Of a DNA stretch of 64,000 nucleotides, positions 8,956 through 17,353 are shown piece by piece. Source of the DNA: Seribacter sp963934295 (GTDB lineage Bacteria; Verrucomicrobiota; Verrucomicrobiia; Opitutales; Seribacteraceae); assembly GCA_963934295.1 (NCBI GenBank), contig CAWVXY010000007.1:1-64000 (forward strand), given 5' to 3'. A program made the translations under genes and the position numbers. Below the pieces are notes generated by a model. That model saw only the letters and a program-made list of their open reading frames with translations. It did not search any database and was not told the origin of the DNA. Every line of letters begins with the position of its first letter. Position 1 is the stretch's first letter.

Positions 8956-10254
8956 ATGAAATCAGACATTACAAAACTAGACGAATTAAACAGAAGAGAG
9001 TTTATAACTAGTGCCGCAAAAGCATGCTTGGGTGTTGGACTTTTACCAATGGCTGGTTCTTATATTCACAATAATGTAAATGCTCTCGAACCAGGTGCAC
9101 GGCCTGCGACTGCTCGTTATGTAATATATTTGAACATGTCTGGAGCGATGTCTCACCTTGATACATTCGGAACGAATCCCGAGGCACCTGATATACAAGG
9201 CCCCACTAAATCAATTGCTACTTCAGCTGACGGTGTATTTTTATCCGAAAATTTACCGGAGACTGCAAAGCACATGCATAACTCAGCCATTATCAAGACA
9301 ATGGTTACCAGTCAGGGTGCACATGAACAGGCCAGCTATTTAATGCATACCAGTTACCTCAAACGCGGTACCATTGCTCACCCTACCTTTGGAAGCTGGG
9401 TTTCTAAACTCTCCGGTAATATCAACACCACGATTCCATCCAATGTTCAAATTGGTGCCAATCCAGCAGGTGTAGGTTTCCTCGAGTCCAAATATGGCCC
9501 CCTGCCAATTGGAAATCCATCAGCAGGTCTTGCTAATAGTAAAATTGCTGACTACCTTGACGAAACTCGCTTTGGTGGAAGATTAGCTATGGCCCAAAAA
9601 ATGAATGCTTCTTACTTAAGTCAATATGACCAAAAGCAGGTTCGGGCATACTCTGATCTTTACAAAGACGCTATCAAACTGATGCGTAGTGAGGACTTAA
9701 AAGCCTTTGATATTACACAGGAGCCTGAGCAAATGCATGAACTTTACGGCAAATCAAATTTTGGCCAGGGTTGCCTATTAGCTCGTAGGTTAGTTGAAAA
9801 TCAAGTCCGTTATGTCGAAATTAGCCGTGGTGGTTGGGATACTCACGATAACAACTTTGAAGCTGTCGCTAATAATTGCGCAGATATAGACAAAGCTTTA
9901 AGTGCCCTTCTTCTAGACCTCGAAATGAGAGGTTTACTTAAGGAAACAATGGTCGTGCTCACCTCGGAATTTGGTAGAACCCCTAAAATCAATCCTCGAG
10001 ATGGTCGAGATCATTGGCCTTATGGTTTCACTGCCTTTCTCGCAGGCGGTGGAGTTAAAGGAGGAACGGTTTATGGCAAGATGGATAAAGTTGGAAGAAA
10101 TCCTGCCGAAGGTAAATTTATAGATCCTGCATCTTTAAACGCCACCATTGCACATGCAATGGGATTACCCTTGAATGATGTACAATACTCGCCTTCAGGA
10201 AGACCCTTTACGGTTGCTCACGACGGCACTCCTTTAATGGATGTATTGGCATAA
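8956..10254 (+). CDS. DUF1501 family protein (Tat-exported)
   Basis: 432 residues. The N-terminus carries a twin-arginine-type signal (NRREFITSAAKACLGVG). The body has the DUF1501 features: an early YLNMSGAMSHLDTFGTNPEAP, a GGWDTHDNN segment around residue 292, and TSEFGRTPKINPRDGRDHWP around 337. The fold belongs to the alkaline-phosphatase/sulfatase-like superfamily. In this family DUF1501 genes almost always follow DUF1549/DUF1553 genes, as here. The start has a good AGGGA ribosome site (aacagggaaataattatg). Periplasmic; specific substrate unknown. Confidence 0.9.
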   Translation: MKSDITKLDELNRREFITSAAKACLGVGLLPMAGSYIHNNVNALEPGARPATARYVIYLNMSGAMSHLDTFGTNPEAPDIQGPTKSIATSADGVFLSENLPETAKHMHNSAIIKTMVTSQGAHEQASYLMHTSYLKRGTIAHPTFGSWVSKLSGNINTTIPSNVQIGANPAGVGFLESKYGPLPIGNPSAGLANSKIADYLDETRFGGRLAMAQKMNASYLSQYDQKQVRAYSDLYKDAIKLMRSEDLKAFDITQEPEQMHELYGKSNFGQGCLLARRLVENQVRYVEISRGGWDTHDNNFEAVANNCADIDKALSALLLDLEMRGLLKETMVVLTSEFGRTPKINPRDGRDHWPYGFTAFLAGGGVKGGTVYGKMDKVGRNPAEGKFIDPASLNATIAHAMGLPLNDVQYSPSGRPFTVAHDGTPLMDVLA

Positions 10255-10271
10255 TAGAAATATAACATAAT

Positions 10272-11990
10272 ATGGCGGCACGTTGGTTGGCTATCGTTGC
10301 TGTTCTTTCTGTACTAGTACCTTTATCATGGGCACTGGAACCCTTAAGAACCTTCAAAACAGCTACGGGACAAGCCTTTCAAGGGAGACTCGTAAGTTAT
10401 GAAGGTCAAACTTTCTACATTCAAGGAAAAGACAATAAGTTTTATCCGGTTCCCTTTAAACAGCTTTCTGCCGACGACCAGAAATACTTAATCCAAGTTG
10501 CCCAGTTGGGCAAAGTTCCAAAGGGTGACCCCCGTTCACTCCCCAAGGAAGGCTCAACGCCCAATCCATCTGTTAATGAACCCACAAAGACATCAGACTC
10601 ATCAAATGATGAAGTTGTATCCCGACCAACCCCTAAACCTAAGCCAAAATTACGTCCTGGTTCATTTTTTGCATACAAACCGGTCAATTTAGGACAAGAT
10701 CCAAGTTTGGCCCTTGCGGCAAAAGAAGTATCCGCAATGCCTGGACCAGACGAACCCATAGATTTCACTAACCATGTGTTACCTATTTTAGAAGACCGTT
10801 GCTTTAGTTGTCACAATGCACCGTTTGAAAAAAATGGTCGAACCATTCATCCTAAGGCAGGGCTTCGTCTTGATACTCATGAATGGGTTATGAAAGGGAA
10901 TTTAGATAATACGGTTGTTGAAGCAGGTAATCTTGAGGATAGTTATCTTTACGAAGTGATTACTCTGACTGAAGATGATGATATGTTTATGCCACCCAAA
11001 GGAGGTGCGCTGACCTCTGAACAAATTGACATAATCAAACGTTGGATTGAAGAAGGAGCTAAACCTTCAGCAGGTGGATCAGGAACTACAAGCGATATGA
11101 GTAATGGCATTAGTTTTCATAACCATATTTTCCCGTTAATCGAGGAACGATGCTTAGACTGCCACAGTGAACCGTATGTAAAAAATGGTCGAACCATTCA
11201 CCCTAAAGCAGGTCTTCGCCTAGATACTTATGAATCAATTATTGAAGGGAACCTGGATGGAACGATTATCGAAAAAGGTAATGCAGAAGAAAGCACTTTA
11301 TACGCCGTCATTACACTTGATTCTGACGATCCCGAAATCATGCCCCCGAAAGGTGCCCCACTCACCGAAGATGAAATAAACATGTTCAAGCAATGGATCA
11401 CAGAAGGTGCAAAAGAAAACCCGACTGACACCTTTGCAAAACCGAAAGAGGATGAGGCGGATGTTGTTACAGATGGTGCGAATGGGAAAGAATCATTAGT
11501 AGATACTCTCGCTAAACGTCTAAAAGCCCCTTCCAGACCCCAAATGGAAGCAGCTCAAAAATCCGGAGCCTTGGTTACCTTGCTTTCAAATAGGCATTCC
11601 ATGGTTAGGGCAGAATTCTCTTCCGGACCAAACTTGATTAAAGATGATGCCATCGGTGCCCTATCTGGAATTAAGAACAATGTATCCCATCTTGATCTCT
11701 CTCGCACTTCAGTAACGGATGGAGTTCTCGGAGAGGTAAAGAAATTCAATAATTTAACCTGGCTTAACTTGAAAGACACCTCCGTCACAGATAGGGGTAT
11801 TCAGAATATTAGTAAAATGCCATATCTTACCTACTTAAATTTAGTAAGTTCCAAAATCTCCGATAATAGTATAGATTCCCTTGCATCAATTAAAACCCTT
11901 CAAGAGGTGTATCTTTGGAACTCGGATGTGACCGAAAAGGGGATAAAGCGTTTACGATCTGCTCTTCCTGACGCAAAGATTCTTTTCTGA
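10272..11990 (+). CDS. SHD1 - tandem PSCyt1-type cytochrome c - leucine-rich repeat protein
   Basis: 572 residues with a signal peptide (MAARWLAIVAVLSVLVPLSWA). An SHD1 domain follows (LRTFKTATGQAFQGRLVSYE), then a Pro/Lys linker. Then come two near-copies of a planctomycete cytochrome C module, each with one heme motif (CFSCHNAP about residue 178, CLDCHSEP about 292) and the shared NGRTIHPKAGLRLDT and MPPKG signatures. About four leucine-rich repeats close the protein (HLDLSRTSVTDGVL, WLNLKDTSVTDRGI). Elsewhere the PSCyt1 module is often fused in front of DUF1549; here it is a separate gene at the end of the trio. A 13-bp hairpin follows. Confidence 0.85.
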   Translation: MAARWLAIVAVLSVLVPLSWALEPLRTFKTATGQAFQGRLVSYEGQTFYIQGKDNKFYPVPFKQLSADDQKYLIQVAQLGKVPKGDPRSLPKEGSTPNPSVNEPTKTSDSSNDEVVSRPTPKPKPKLRPGSFFAYKPVNLGQDPSLALAAKEVSAMPGPDEPIDFTNHVLPILEDRCFSCHNAPFEKNGRTIHPKAGLRLDTHEWVMKGNLDNTVVEAGNLEDSYLYEVITLTEDDDMFMPPKGGALTSEQIDIIKRWIEEGAKPSAGGSGTTSDMSNGISFHNHIFPLIEERCLDCHSEPYVKNGRTIHPKAGLRLDTYESIIEGNLDGTIIEKGNAEESTLYAVITLDSDDPEIMPPKGAPLTEDEINMFKQWITEGAKENPTDTFAKPKEDEADVVTDGANGKESLVDTLAKRLKAPSRPQMEAAQKSGALVTLLSNRHSMVRAEFSSGPNLIKDDAIGALSGIKNNVSHLDLSRTSVTDGVLGEVKKFNNLTWLNLKDTSVTDRGIQNISKMPYLTYLNLVSSKISDNSIDSLASIKTLQEVYLWNSDVTEKGIKRLRSALPDAKILF

Positions 11991-12007
11991 ATTTATTTTA
12001 ATTAATC

Positions 12008-12037
12008 ACTTATTCTCGTATTTCATACAGAATAAGT
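12008..12037 (+). terminator. Strong hairpin closing the DUF1549/DUF1501 operon
   Basis: A 9-bp perfect stem (acttattct / agaataagt) continues, after one bulged base, into a 4-bp gtat/atac stem with a ttc loop. It lies 18 bases after the stop codon and is followed by the AT-rich run tagataatttattaatttt. It is either a terminator or a 3'-stabilising structure. Confidence 0.5.
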
Positions 12038-12075
12038 TAGATAATTTATTAATTTTGGATACATTATAATAAAGC

Positions 12076-12627
12076 ATGTCAACTAATACCAAAAAAAGAT
12101 CACAGGTATCTGTATCCCTTGACGAACAGGAAAAAACCGTATTAACAAAACAGTCCTTCCGCCAAAACCGTTCGGTTTCTCAAATTATGCGGTTTGCGAT
12201 TAAAAAATACCTTGATGGGGTTGAAAATTCCTACATGAAACCTATTGAAGAAGATTCGGTAGAACAAATTTTTCTCAAATTGGGAACACAATTGGCCAAA
12301 AATGCGGATATTCTGTTTGCACTTAAAACCATATTACTCGAAGCAAAAATTCATAACGATCAATTGGTATTTTCCTATTTTTCTGATAACGCTACTGCCA
12401 TTACCGGGTATGATAAGTATGACTTGCTTGATCCTGCTTTTTTTATCTCACGCATTCATCCTGATCATAACACAGAAGATATCATTCAAATAAAACCGAA
12501 TGAGGATTGTTGGGAACATCATTTTCAATTTAAAAAACCGGATGGAGAATATGTTGAAACTAGAATTTCCTTTCAAAAATCTGAAGGCGAAAGATTTTTA
12601 GCGACTTGGCAATTTCTGCCATCTTAG
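12076..12627 (+). CDS. Ribbon-helix-helix / PAS-fold fusion, possible sensor-regulator
   Basis: 183 residues. The N-terminal part (SQVSVSLDEQEKTVLTKQSF ... VSQIMRFAIKKYLDG, about 9-50) has the strand-helix-helix layout of ribbon-helix-helix DNA-binding domains. After a helical linker, residues about 95-182 read like a PAS_3-type fold (FSYFSDNATAITGYDKYDLL ... ISRIHPDH ... HHFQFKKPDGEYVETRISF). RHH proteins usually have no PAS sensor, so this is a potential one-component regulator. No adjacent target is obvious; sufS follows after about 150 bases. Both domain calls are by eye. Confidence 0.55.
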   Translation: MSTNTKKRSQVSVSLDEQEKTVLTKQSFRQNRSVSQIMRFAIKKYLDGVENSYMKPIEEDSVEQIFLKLGTQLAKNADILFALKTILLEAKIHNDQLVFSYFSDNATAITGYDKYDLLDPAFFISRIHPDHNTEDIIQIKPNEDCWEHHFQFKKPDGEYVETRISFQKSEGERFLATWQFLPS

Positions 12628-12774
12628 TCGCAGTACTTTCTTCTGCTGTTGCGGAATCCGGTAGAATGCAATATATAGTGATTTGACCTTTTTATTGCAT
12701 ACCATATTGATTACTACGCTTATCATGATATTACATATTCTTGTTTGCACACCTATCGTTGAAATTTTTTCTTG

Positions 12775-13995
12775 ATGACTTTTAATGTAGACAGAATAAG
12801 GACAGACTTTCCTATTTTATCAAAGACAAATCGAGGTAAACCTCTAGCATATTTGGATAATGCGGCTTCTTCACAAAAGCCAAATTGTGTAATTAATTGC
12901 CTAGCAAAATACTACACAGAACAGAACTCTAATGTTCATCGTGGAGTTTATGCATTGGCGGAAGAAGCGGAAATTGAATACCAGCAAGCACGGCAAACTA
13001 TTGCAGATTGGTTAAATGTAAGTATCGAAGAAATCATTTTCGTTCGAGGGGCAACAGAAGCCCTTAATCTTACTGCTCATTCTTTTTCTCGATCCAATTT
13101 AAAACCTGGGGATTCGATTATTCTGACCCAAATGGAACATCATGCCAATATTGTGCCTTGGCAAATGATTGCGAAAGAAAAAAATCTTAAAATAAAAGTT
13201 GTCCCTATACTGAAAGACGGGAGCCTCGACTTGGAACATTTAAGTACGCTCATTCGCGAAGACGAAACCAAGCTTTTATCGCTCTGTCATATTTCGAATT
13301 CTCTTGGCACGATTAATCCGGTTGAGCAAATAATAAAAGAGGCTCATGCTAATAATATTACTGTTGTGGTCGATGGTGCCCAAAGTATTCCACATACACG
13401 GGTTGATTTAAAAAAGATGGGTTGTGATTTTTTCGCTTTTTCTGGTCATAAAGTATTTGGTCCTATGGGTATAGGTGTTCTTTACGGAAAAAAAGAACTG
13501 CTTCAATCAATGCCTCCTTATCAAGGTGGTGGAGATATGATAGATCAGGTAAGCTTTCAAGGGACAACCTTTGCTCCTTCTCCCCAAAGATTTGAGGCCG
13601 GCACACCCAATGTGGCTGGAGCCATCGGGTTGGCTTCCGCGATTGATTACCTATCGAACTATGACATGACAGAACTCGCTCGTCATGAAGACTCCCTACT
13701 GCAATTCGCCCAGTCTGAACTACAAAAAATTAATGGTTTAAAAATACATGGAAATGCGGCCGAAAAAGTTGCGGTTATCTCTTTTTCTATCGAGGGTGTA
13801 CACCCACACGATCTTGCTACACTTTTAGATTCAGAGGGAATTGCTATTCGAACGGGGCACCATTGCTGCCAACCATTAATGGAATCATTAGGGGTTTCGT
13901 CAACAGCGAGAGCTTCTTTTGCCTTTTATAATACGATGGAGGAAGCCGAACGCCTCGTGGAGGCAGTTCAAAAATCGGCTTCAATACTTTGTTAA
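12775..13995 (+). CDS. sufS: Cysteine desulfurase, SufS type
   Basis: 406 residues from ATG 12775 (one in-frame TTG precedes it). A class V aminotransferase fold: LAYLDNAASSQKP at the N-terminus, the PLP lysine in FSGHKVFGPMGIGVLYG (about residue 225), and the catalytic cysteine in RTGHHCCQPLM (about 361), which is the SufS/group II pattern. It takes sulfur from cysteine as a persulfide for iron-sulfur cluster assembly. No other suf genes (sufBCD, sufE/U) are adjacent, so it is a stand-alone copy here. Confidence 0.93.
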   Translation: MTFNVDRIRTDFPILSKTNRGKPLAYLDNAASSQKPNCVINCLAKYYTEQNSNVHRGVYALAEEAEIEYQQARQTIADWLNVSIEEIIFVRGATEALNLTAHSFSRSNLKPGDSIILTQMEHHANIVPWQMIAKEKNLKIKVVPILKDGSLDLEHLSTLIREDETKLLSLCHISNSLGTINPVEQIIKEAHANNITVVVDGAQSIPHTRVDLKKMGCDFFAFSGHKVFGPMGIGVLYGKKELLQSMPPYQGGGDMIDQVSFQGTTFAPSPQRFEAGTPNVAGAIGLASAIDYLSNYDMTELARHEDSLLQFAQSELQKINGLKIHGNAAEKVAVISFSIEGVHPHDLATLLDSEGIAIRTGHHCCQPLMESLGVSSTARASFAFYNTMEEAERLVEAVQKSASILC

Positions 13996-14027
13996 TTCAC
14001 TGAATTTTAAATGGATTAAATTTATCG

Positions 14028-15419
14028 CTATTTTTTAAACCAAGGTGAACGGGCATTTTTTTGAATTTCTGAATCAAGTAATAGCATCCGCTGTTCAAGC
14101 TTTCCTACCATTTCAGGGTTTTTGGTGGCTAAATTATTAGTCTCCCCCAAATCTTCTGACAGGTCAAAAAGCAAAATTTCCCTTCTGCCCTGCCCTTTAC
14201 CTCTTTTTTTCTTTATTAATAATTTCCATCTCCCCTGCCGGATTCCCTCGACTTCACCTCGAGATGTGTAGTGGATAAATTCATTCCTCTTCGATTTTCC
14301 CTTTCCTGTCAGTAAAGAACTCGCATCAATTCCATCGATCTTGTTTCCTTTGGGTAAGGGTTTTCCTGTAATGGAAGCAAAAGTGGGTAACAAATCAATG
14401 GTCCCCATTAATTCATCACAAACGGTATCAGCTGGAATGCCTGGTCCTCGCATAACACAAGGTACTCGCTGACCTCCTTCAAAGGTGGTGCCCTTCCCAT
14501 CCCGTAATGCACCCGCAGATCCACCATGATGACGGAAAGACAACCATGGACCGTTGTCTGTAGTGTAAATGATATAGGTACTCTCGGTGAGATTTAGCTC
14601 ATCAAGGGCATCCAGCAATCTGCCAACTTCCGAATCGATGTGCTCAATCGTGTTTATGTAAGCATTTTGGGGATTGGGATCCCGAATCTCATCCGGCACA
14701 TAAAGCGGGATATGTGGCATTGAATGAGGGAGATAAATAAAAAAAGGTTTATCCTTATTTGTTTTTATAAAATCAATTGATTTTTGAGTGTACCTTCTGG
14801 TAACCGTACGTTGATCAACGGGCAATTCAACAATCTTCTCGTCTTCAAATAAAGGTGTTTTCCATTTCGTAAGTGTGGATTCAGGATCATTCCATAAAAT
14901 ATCCATTCCGTCCGCACCACCTTTAGGTTTTCCTTTGTTATCGGGATGATTCATATCATTTGAGTAAGGAATCCCAAAATAGGTATCAAAACCATTTGAA
15001 GTTGGAAGAACTTCCTTATGATGCCCAAGGTGCCATTTACCAAAGCACGCAGTTGCATAACCAATTGATTTAAAATGATCAGCAATGGTATACTCTTCAG
15101 GGTTTAATCCTTTGTTTGAACTGGGAAATAAAACATGTTGATGCATTCCGACTCTTTTCGGATAGCAACCAGTCAATAATGCTGCGCGAGAAGGAGTACA
15201 AACTGGAGAAGCAACCATAAAACTTGTAAATTTCCTTCCCTCTTTTGCAATACGATCGATATTAGGGGTTTTTATTTCAGTTGAACCGAAACAGCTTAAA
15301 TCGCCATACCCCTGATCGTCGGCAAAAATAATAACCAAGTTAGGTCGGTTTTTATTCGCAAATAAAGAAATATTTAAAACAAGAGTAAAAAGAAATAATA
15401 AATGAAAAATTTTATTCAT
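14028..15419 (-). CDS. Secreted type I sulfatase
   Basis: 463 residues from ATG 15419, which gives a clean signal peptide (MNKIFHLLFLFTLVLNISLFA); an upstream in-frame ATG at 15449 is also possible. The metal-binding N-terminus NLVIIFADDQGYGDLSCFG and the formylglycine signature CTPSRAALLTG (about residue 73) are intact, as are GKWHLGH and TDNGPW. The conserved Cys must be oxidised by a formylglycine-generating enzyme or anSME, neither present in the window. It likely removes sulfate from an algal or animal polysaccharide. Lies close to the DUF1549/DUF1501 operon, as is usual in these phyla. Confidence 0.93.
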   Translation of the reverse strand: MNKIFHLLFLFTLVLNISLFANKNRPNLVIIFADDQGYGDLSCFGSTEIKTPNIDRIAKEGRKFTSFMVASPVCTPSRAALLTGCYPKRVGMHQHVLFPSSNKGLNPEEYTIADHFKSIGYATACFGKWHLGHHKEVLPTSNGFDTYFGIPYSNDMNHPDNKGKPKGGADGMDILWNDPESTLTKWKTPLFEDEKIVELPVDQRTVTRRYTQKSIDFIKTNKDKPFFIYLPHSMPHIPLYVPDEIRDPNPQNAYINTIEHIDSEVGRLLDALDELNLTESTYIIYTTDNGPWLSFRHHGGSAGALRDGKGTTFEGGQRVPCVMRGPGIPADTVCDELMGTIDLLPTFASITGKPLPKGNKIDGIDASSLLTGKGKSKRNEFIHYTSRGEVEGIRQGRWKLLIKKKRGKGQGRREILLFDLSEDLGETNNLATKNPEMVGKLEQRMLLLDSEIQKNARSPWFKK

Positions 15420-15571
15420 AGTTTTAAAGGCTTTACATGCGTATTTCATTTAATCAAGGGATAAAATAAAGCTGATTAAATTTATTCTTATGAACTTGAA
15501 AAATATTGATACTTGTAGATATGATTTAAGATCGAATTTAACCTGCTTCCATTTAATCTAATTTTGAATTT

Positions 15572-16123
15572 ATGAAAAAATTTTCATTTCTATTTATCTT
15601 TTTACTTTCTCATACTTGGCTCTGGGCTGAAAAATCAAATTTCGCCAATCAAACTATTGATATTGGCATAGTGGTTAAGGACATTAACAAATCACTCCAA
15701 TTTTATAAAAAAGTTGTTGGATTTGAAGAAAAAGAAGGATTCCAAGTGGGGGGGAATTTCCCAAAACTGGTTGGTCTAACCGATGGGACTGATTTAAAAA
15801 TCCATGTGTTAAGATTAGGTGATGAAGAAACTGCATCAAAGTTAAAACTCATGCAGGTTGATGGCAAAAAAGCTACCCGAGTGGTCAAACAGTCATACAT
15901 ACATTCAGTCGCCGGCATTTCTTATCTTACCATTTTCGTAAACGATGTGGATAAAGTTCTAAATAATGCAAAGAAAAACGGTTATAAACCTTATGCTAAA
16001 AGCCCGCAAATTCTCCCCAAAGGATTGCCCCAAGATATTTGCCTGTTGATGCTAAAGGATCCTGATGGAAATTTTGTTGAAATTGTGGGACCGCTCACCA
16101 CAAACCTTAAAAAGAAAATATAA
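15572..16123 (+). CDS. Exported VOC/glyoxalase-fold protein
   Basis: 183 residues with a signal peptide (MKKFSFLFIFLLSHTWLWA), then two beta-alpha-beta-beta-beta units of the vicinal-oxygen-chelate superfamily: IDIGIVVKDINKSLQFYKKVVGF (about 28-50) and ISYLTIFVNDVDKVLNNAKKNG. It ends in DPDGNFVEIVGP, which carries the C-terminal Glu metal ligand. The usual first-strand His is replaced by Asp/Gly. VOC enzymes are mostly cytoplasmic, so export is noteworthy. Divergent from the sulfatase (about 150 bases between starts), so shared control is possible. Substrate unknown. Confidence 0.75.
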   Translation: MKKFSFLFIFLLSHTWLWAEKSNFANQTIDIGIVVKDINKSLQFYKKVVGFEEKEGFQVGGNFPKLVGLTDGTDLKIHVLRLGDEETASKLKLMQVDGKKATRVVKQSYIHSVAGISYLTIFVNDVDKVLNNAKKNGYKPYAKSPQILPKGLPQDICLLMLKDPDGNFVEIVGPLTTNLKKKI

Positions 16124-16513
16124 ACAAATAGGCAGAAGTGATAATCCAAAAAAGATTACCTGACAATTACCTACGGAAATCTTTTCAAATTTTATTTTAA
16201 AGTAAGCTTAGTTTTAAAAGTGCGGTAATTCAGCAAAAGATTAATTAGTCTAAATCACTGAATCCAAATAGTTTAATTATTAAAAAGTTCTGTAAGCATA
16301 CTTTTGTATAAGGACTTTTTTTCAGAAAATGAATACAAAATTTAACCTTTTCTATTCTTGGCATAATATATGCAAAATGTTATGATGGAAGAATTTAATA
16401 AATGAGTATTTCCTTTTTACCTAATCAACACAAAAAAGTCTCAAATTTGATACTTTATACTATTATACTATAATTCTGGTTATCAACTAACTGTAACTTG
16501 GCGGAAACAAATA
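16124..16513 (+). other. AT-rich gene-free region with a sigma-54-like promoter
   Basis: 390 bases without a credible gene. Apart from the -24/-12 element listed separately it holds only AT-rich sequence and no clear tRNA or hairpin. Confidence 0.5.
16358..16375 (+). promoter_or_regulatory. Candidate sigma-54 (-24/-12) promoter
   Basis: The sequence ttggcataatatatgcaa has GG (16360-61) and GC (16372-73) separated by exactly 10 bases, as in the TGGCAC-N5-TTGCA consensus, with two mismatches. It lies about 140 bases before the phosphatase-like gene. Two NtrC-type sigma-54 activators are encoded in the window, which makes use of this promoter class plausible. Confidence 0.45.
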
Positions 16514-17137
16514 ATGAATAACACAAACAAACCTTGGAAAAGAAGAAAAGCGATTAAAGGTATTAAATCGAATGACTTTTCATCTAGCGGGGTTAACAAT
16601 CCAGGCAATTCAAATCCAAACTGGGATCAAGAATCCTATGTCAATGATGACTTGACCAAAATTTTATTCCTGAGCAAGAGAGGAATGTCTCGCTCTCCGT
16701 TAGCAAGAGAGATGATGCGGTCCCTACTCGAAGGCACTCAATTATTTGGGCGTGTTCGGTGTGCATCCCGAGGTGTTTCACAAGCTTATGATCAATGCCC
16801 TATAGATGCAAGAATGAGCAAATTCTCATCTAAATTTGGTTATTTTTTACAAGGGTTTTCTAGGTTTGTAACTATTCCTGATTTAGCAAGTGCTGATATA
16901 ATCGTTACCCTTGACCATGAAAGTGAAGAATTTGTACGGGTTCACAATTCTTATGTACGGGGCATCTATCAACCTATTGGGATTTACTTTTCACAGGGCA
17001 GCTTTCCTTATGTCCAAGATCCTTACGAAAGAGGCGATGATGAAGACGTAGATGATCATTATGATGAAATTGTTACCTCTATAGAATTTGGGTGTTCGAA
17101 ATTATTTGCTCAATTACCTAGTTTAATCTCCTTCTAG
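16514..17137 (+). CDS. Low-molecular-weight protein tyrosine phosphatase-like protein lacking the catalytic Cys
   Basis: 207 residues; a basic, disordered N-terminal extension of about 47 residues precedes the LMW-PTP fold. The P-loop, normally CxxNxCRSP, reads SKRGMSRSP here (residues 54-62), so both cysteines are serine while Arg60 and Ser61 remain. The general-acid loop is intact (DPY, Asp169, followed by DEDVDDHYDEI). A Cys-to-Ser change abolishes phosphatase chemistry in this family and makes substrate-trapping proteins, so this is probably a phosphotyrosine- or ligand-binding pseudo-enzyme. Its frame is intact, so it is not a decayed pseudogene. Monocistronic. Confidence 0.7.
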   Translation: MNNTNKPWKRRKAIKGIKSNDFSSSGVNNPGNSNPNWDQESYVNDDLTKILFLSKRGMSRSPLAREMMRSLLEGTQLFGRVRCASRGVSQAYDQCPIDARMSKFSSKFGYFLQGFSRFVTIPDLASADIIVTLDHESEEFVRVHNSYVRGIYQPIGIYFSQGSFPYVQDPYERGDDEDVDDHYDEIVTSIEFGCSKLFAQLPSLISF

Positions 17138-17353
17138 GTTTGTTGAAACTTTAAGATAAATTTAGATAATACCCAATTTTCCTTTAGGCATTGCTTCCTA
17201 GTTAATTTTATCTATTTTAGGAATTGGTGGAATAATTCAGAGCGTACTATTTTTTGATGCCTGGATTTGTCTAGTCTCCTATCCTTTTTAGGACTCGAGA
17301 TTCAGCTTTTGTTCGTGTCCGGCGTTCGGGGGTTTAATATACCGGATCTTATT

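Noticed and set aside
12640..12770. Possible regulatory RNA or riboswitch before sufS
   Set aside because: No stable stem or known riboswitch pattern; AT-rich spacer only.
17267..17353. N-terminal extension of the helicase from TTG 17267
   Set aside because: The added 29 residues are unrelated hydrophobic sequence, and helicase homology starts after ATG 17354.
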